Positions 62,105 through 64,000 of a DNA stretch of 64,000 nucleotides are shown piece after piece (position 1 is the first letter of the stretch; every line of letters starts with the position of its first letter). The stretch is taken from positions 37,577-101,576 of the forward strand of contig NZ_RBZQ01000011.1 of assembly GCF_003640395.1 (NCBI RefSeq). The letters are read 5' to 3'. The translations under genes were made by a program, and so were the position numbers. This DNA comes from Stutzerimonas urumqiensis. GTDB lineage: Bacteria; Pseudomonadota; Gammaproteobacteria; Pseudomonadales; Pseudomonadaceae. The notes under the pieces are model-generated. The model was not told the origin of the DNA. It worked only from the letters and a program-made list of their open reading frames with translations, and made no database searches.

Positions 62105-63004
62105 ATGACCACGCTGCTGCGCGAACATCAGGCCCAGGCCGGCTGGCGCGACTACCTCGAACTGACCAAGCCGCGGGTGGTGGTGCTGATGCTCATCACC
62201 TCACTGGTCGGCATGTTTCTCGCCACCCGCGCCGGCGTGCCCTGGACGGTGCTGGTGTTCGGCAACCTCGGGATCGCGCTCTGCGCCGGCGCGGCGGCGG
62301 CGGTCAACCATGTGGTGGACCGCCGCATCGACGCGATCATGGCGCGCACCCACAAGCGGCCGCTGGCGGTCGGGCGGGTCGCGCCGGTGTCGGCGCTGCT
62401 CTTCGCGCTGGTGCTGGGCATCGCCGGCATGGCGCTGATGCTGACCTTCACCAACGCGCTGGCGGCCTGGCTGACGCTGGCCTCGCTGATCGGTTACGCG
62501 GTGATCTACACCGGCTTTCTCAAACGCGCGACGCCGCAGAACATCGTCATCGGCGGGCTCGCCGGCGCCGCACCGCCGCTGCTCGGCTGGGTCGCGGTCA
62601 CTGGCCACGTCACCGCCGAGCCGCTGCTGCTGGTGCTGATCATCTTCGCCTGGACGCCGCCGCACTTCTGGGCGCTGGCCATCCACCGCAAAGCCGAGTA
62701 CGCCAAGGCGGACATCCCCATGCTGCCGGTCACCCACGGCGAGCATTACACCAAGGTGCACATCGTCCTCTACACACTGATGCTGCTGGCGGTGAGCTTC
62801 ATGCCCTTCGCCATCCACATGAGCGGCTTGCTGTACCTCGCTGCCGCGGCGGTGCTGGGCGCACGCTTCCTCTACTGGTCGCTCGCGCTGTACCGCGACA
62901 GCCGCCCACATGCGGCGATCAAGACCTTCAAGTACAGCATCTGGTATCTGTTCCTGCTGTTCATCGCGCTGCTGGTCGATCACTATCTGCCGTTCGATCT
63001 CTGA
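62105..63004 (+). CDS. ctaB: Protohaem IX farnesyltransferase (haem O synthase)
   Basis: Membrane prenyltransferase of 299 residues with about nine helices, making haem O from haem B and farnesyl diphosphate. The Asp-rich motif [20 protein letters not shown] (about 63-82) is diagnostic of UbiA-family haem O synthases, and the second motif is around [27 protein letters not shown] precedes the ATG. Also named cyoE; it works upstream of the COX15 enzyme encoded next to it. Confidence 0.96.
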   Translation: MTTLLREHQAQAGWRDYLELTKPRVVVLMLITSLVGMFLATRAGVPWTVLVFGNLGIALCAGAAAAVNHVVDRRIDAIMARTHKRPLAVGRVAPVSALLFALVLGIAGMALMLTFTNALAAWLTLASLIGYAVIYTGFLKRATPQNIVIGGLAGAAPPLLGWVAVTGHVTAEPLLLVLIIFAWTPPHFWALAIHRKAEYAKADIPMLPVTHGEHYTKVHIVLYTLMLLAVSFMPFAIHMSGLLYLAAAAVLGARFLYWSLALYRDSRPHAAIKTFKYSIWYLFLLFIALLVDHYLPFDL

Positions 63005-63017
63005 CAGGCGAGCTGCA

Positions 63018-63653
63018 ATGAGCAAGGTTCAGAAGACCGTCCTGATACTGGCCGCGCTGGTGGCGCTGGTGATCGGGCTGACGGTGTACAAGGTGCTGAT
63101 GGTCGACCGCGGCCCGAACCAGGCCGAGCTGCTGGATGCCGGCATCGTCCTGCTGCCGCAGCCGCGCGAGGTGCCGGACGTCACGCTGGTCGACCAGGAC
63201 GGCCAACCCGTTGCGATGGACGAACTCGATGGCCGCTGGCGCCTGCTGTTCTTCGGCTACACCTTCTGCCCGGACATCTGCCCGGCGACCCTGGCCGAGC
63301 TGCGCCAACTGCGCGGCATGCTCCCGGAGCAAGCGCGCGACGCGCTGCAACCGGTGCTGGTGTCGGTCGACCCGAACCGCGACACGCCCGAGCAGCTCAA
63401 GCGCTACCTCGGCTTCTTCGGGCCGGAATTTGTCGGGCTGACCGGTGAGCTGGACGCCATCCAGACGCTCGCCAACTCGGTCGGCATCCCCTTCATTCCG
63501 GCCGACACCTCGCAGGAAAACTACACCGTCGACCACAGCGGCAACCTCGTCATCATCGGCCCGGACGGCCGCCAGCGCGGCTTCATCCGCGCCCCGCTGA
63601 ACAACGAGAAGCTCGCCGAGCAGCTGCCTGCCCTGATAGGCAGCGAGGGCTGA
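63018..63653 (+). CDS. senC: SCO1/SenC copper chaperone
   Basis: Membrane-anchored copper chaperone of 211 residues for CuA assembly. It has an N-terminal anchor helix (about 7-27), a thioredoxin fold with the copper-binding C84 and C88 (FCPDICPATLAEL), VSVDPNRDTPEQLKRY, and the third ligand H173 in YTVDHSGNLVI. It closes the oxidase assembly cluster, 13 bp after ctaB. All three copper ligands are intact, in contrast to the SCO-like protein at 60381. Confidence 0.95.
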   Translation: MSKVQKTVLILAALVALVIGLTVYKVLMVDRGPNQAELLDAGIVLLPQPREVPDVTLVDQDGQPVAMDELDGRWRLLFFGYTFCPDICPATLAELRQLRGMLPEQARDALQPVLVSVDPNRDTPEQLKRYLGFFGPEFVGLTGELDAIQTLANSVGIPFIPADTSQENYTVDHSGNLVIIGPDGRQRGFIRAPLNNEKLAEQLPALIGSEG

Positions 63654-63873
63654 GTCACGGCATTCGCTGCCTACCGCAAGTGCTGGAAGGCGCTTGCCCA
63701 GCAGCGAACCCCATCGCCCGCTGGGCGGTTTGGCTCAGCACCGAACCCCATCGCCCGCAAGCGGGCTCCTACGAAAAGCCACCGTCGCCCCACGTGCCCA
63801 TGCGCCCGGGCGCCGCATCGCCGCATCGCCGCACCGCCGCACCGCCGCACCGCCGTACCGCCGCGTACCGCAC
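63654..63873. repeat. REP and six-fold GC-rich octamer
   Basis: A REP palindrome (CATCGCCCGCAAGCGGGCTC at 63729-63748, then CTACG) is followed by six octamers at 63815-63862: two GCATCGCC, three GCACCGCC and one GTACCGCC. The insertion sequence begins just after. No gene is seen. Confidence 0.8.
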
Positions 63874-64000
63874 TGTAGTGGTCAACAAAATCTGGACACT
63901 GGTTTAGGTTTATCCGGCCAGCGATTCGGCTTGCGCTGGCGTTCTGTATCCGTTGTAACTGTGTGGTCGCTGATGGTTGTAGTAGTTCGTCAGGTAGCGC
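63874..64000 (-). mobile_element. End of an IS3-family insertion sequence (cut by the window)
   Basis: The probable terminal repeat TGTAGTGGTCAACAAAATCT starts at 63874 and TCTGGACACTGG follows. On the minus strand a transposase frame ends at 63910 (stop TAA) with RYLTNYYNHQRPHSYNGY-type residues, the C-terminus of the DDE integrase core of IS3-family OrfB. The rest of the element lies beyond the window. Confidence 0.85.
63910..64000 (-). CDS. IS3-family transposase OrfB, C-terminal end (partial)
   Basis: Only the last 29 codons and the stop are in the window. The residues NYYNHQRPHS, then YRTPAQAESLAG match the conserved end of rve-type transposases after the catalytic glutamate. The gene continues to the right; completeness cannot be judged. 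Confidence 0.82.
   Translation of the reverse strand, partial: RYLTNYYNHQRPHSYNGYRTPAQAESLAG

Noticed and set aside
63815..63862. Inverted repeat or attachment site at the octamer array
   Set aside because: The octamers are direct repeats; the insertion sequence end starts separately at 63874.

Overview
The window is high-GC gammaproteobacterial chromosome, most likely from the Pseudomonas/Stutzerimonas group. The evidence is gene order remembered from P. aeruginosa: thrB, a DUF2782 gene, polA and an ErsA-type sRNA; oxyR, recG and a YbaK-HDOD gene; carbonic anhydrase, SulP, a small membrane protein and then coxB-coxA-ctaG-coIII, DUF2909, SURF1, a SCO-like gene, COX15, ctaB and senC. The dense GTAGGAGC-type REP palindromes fit as well. 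The species is an inference.

Layout. 0-9.6 kb: a membrane diguanylate cyclase, then a tricarboxylate uptake locus (TctDE two-component system, OprD-type porin, TctCBA tripartite transporter, AbrB-like membrane protein). 9.6-14.1 kb: thrB, DUF2782, polA and an sRNA locus with an AlgU-type promoter. 14.1-19 kb: DUF4105 protein, three DUF2388 paralogues and a DUF1127 protein, with a repeat island between them. 19.4-24.6 kb: divergent kauB/bauA for amine and beta-alanine catabolism and a lone FtsH-like protease. 24.6-26.3 kb: second repeat island. 26.3-34.4 kb: chemoreceptor, ECF42-type sigma operon, and periplasmic glucose oxidation (gcd plus lactonase). 34.4-36.6 kb: third repeat island, in inverted orientation. 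36.6-45.5 kb: accessory genes (haem-oxygenase-like enzyme with a methyltransferase, AEC permease, zinc dehydrogenase pair, LysE exporter, AraC regulator, SDR) with smaller repeat arrays. 45.6-52.5 kb: oxyR, recG, YbaK-HDOD, acyltransferase and an SOS-boxed radical SAM gene. 52.7-63.7 kb: carbonic anhydrase, a SulP gene broken by an internal deletion, and the complete caa3-type cytochrome c oxidase locus with its copper and haem A assembly genes. The right edge enters an IS3-family element.

The most unusual content is not coding. Three mosaic islands of about 1.5-2.2 kb share one module order (REP units, long element L1, small palindromes B, C and D, long element L2, REP units); the third is inverted and has extra iterations. 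The long elements keep hairpins at fixed places while the stem sequences themselves are replaced, which suggests that a folded RNA or single-stranded DNA structure is what is maintained.
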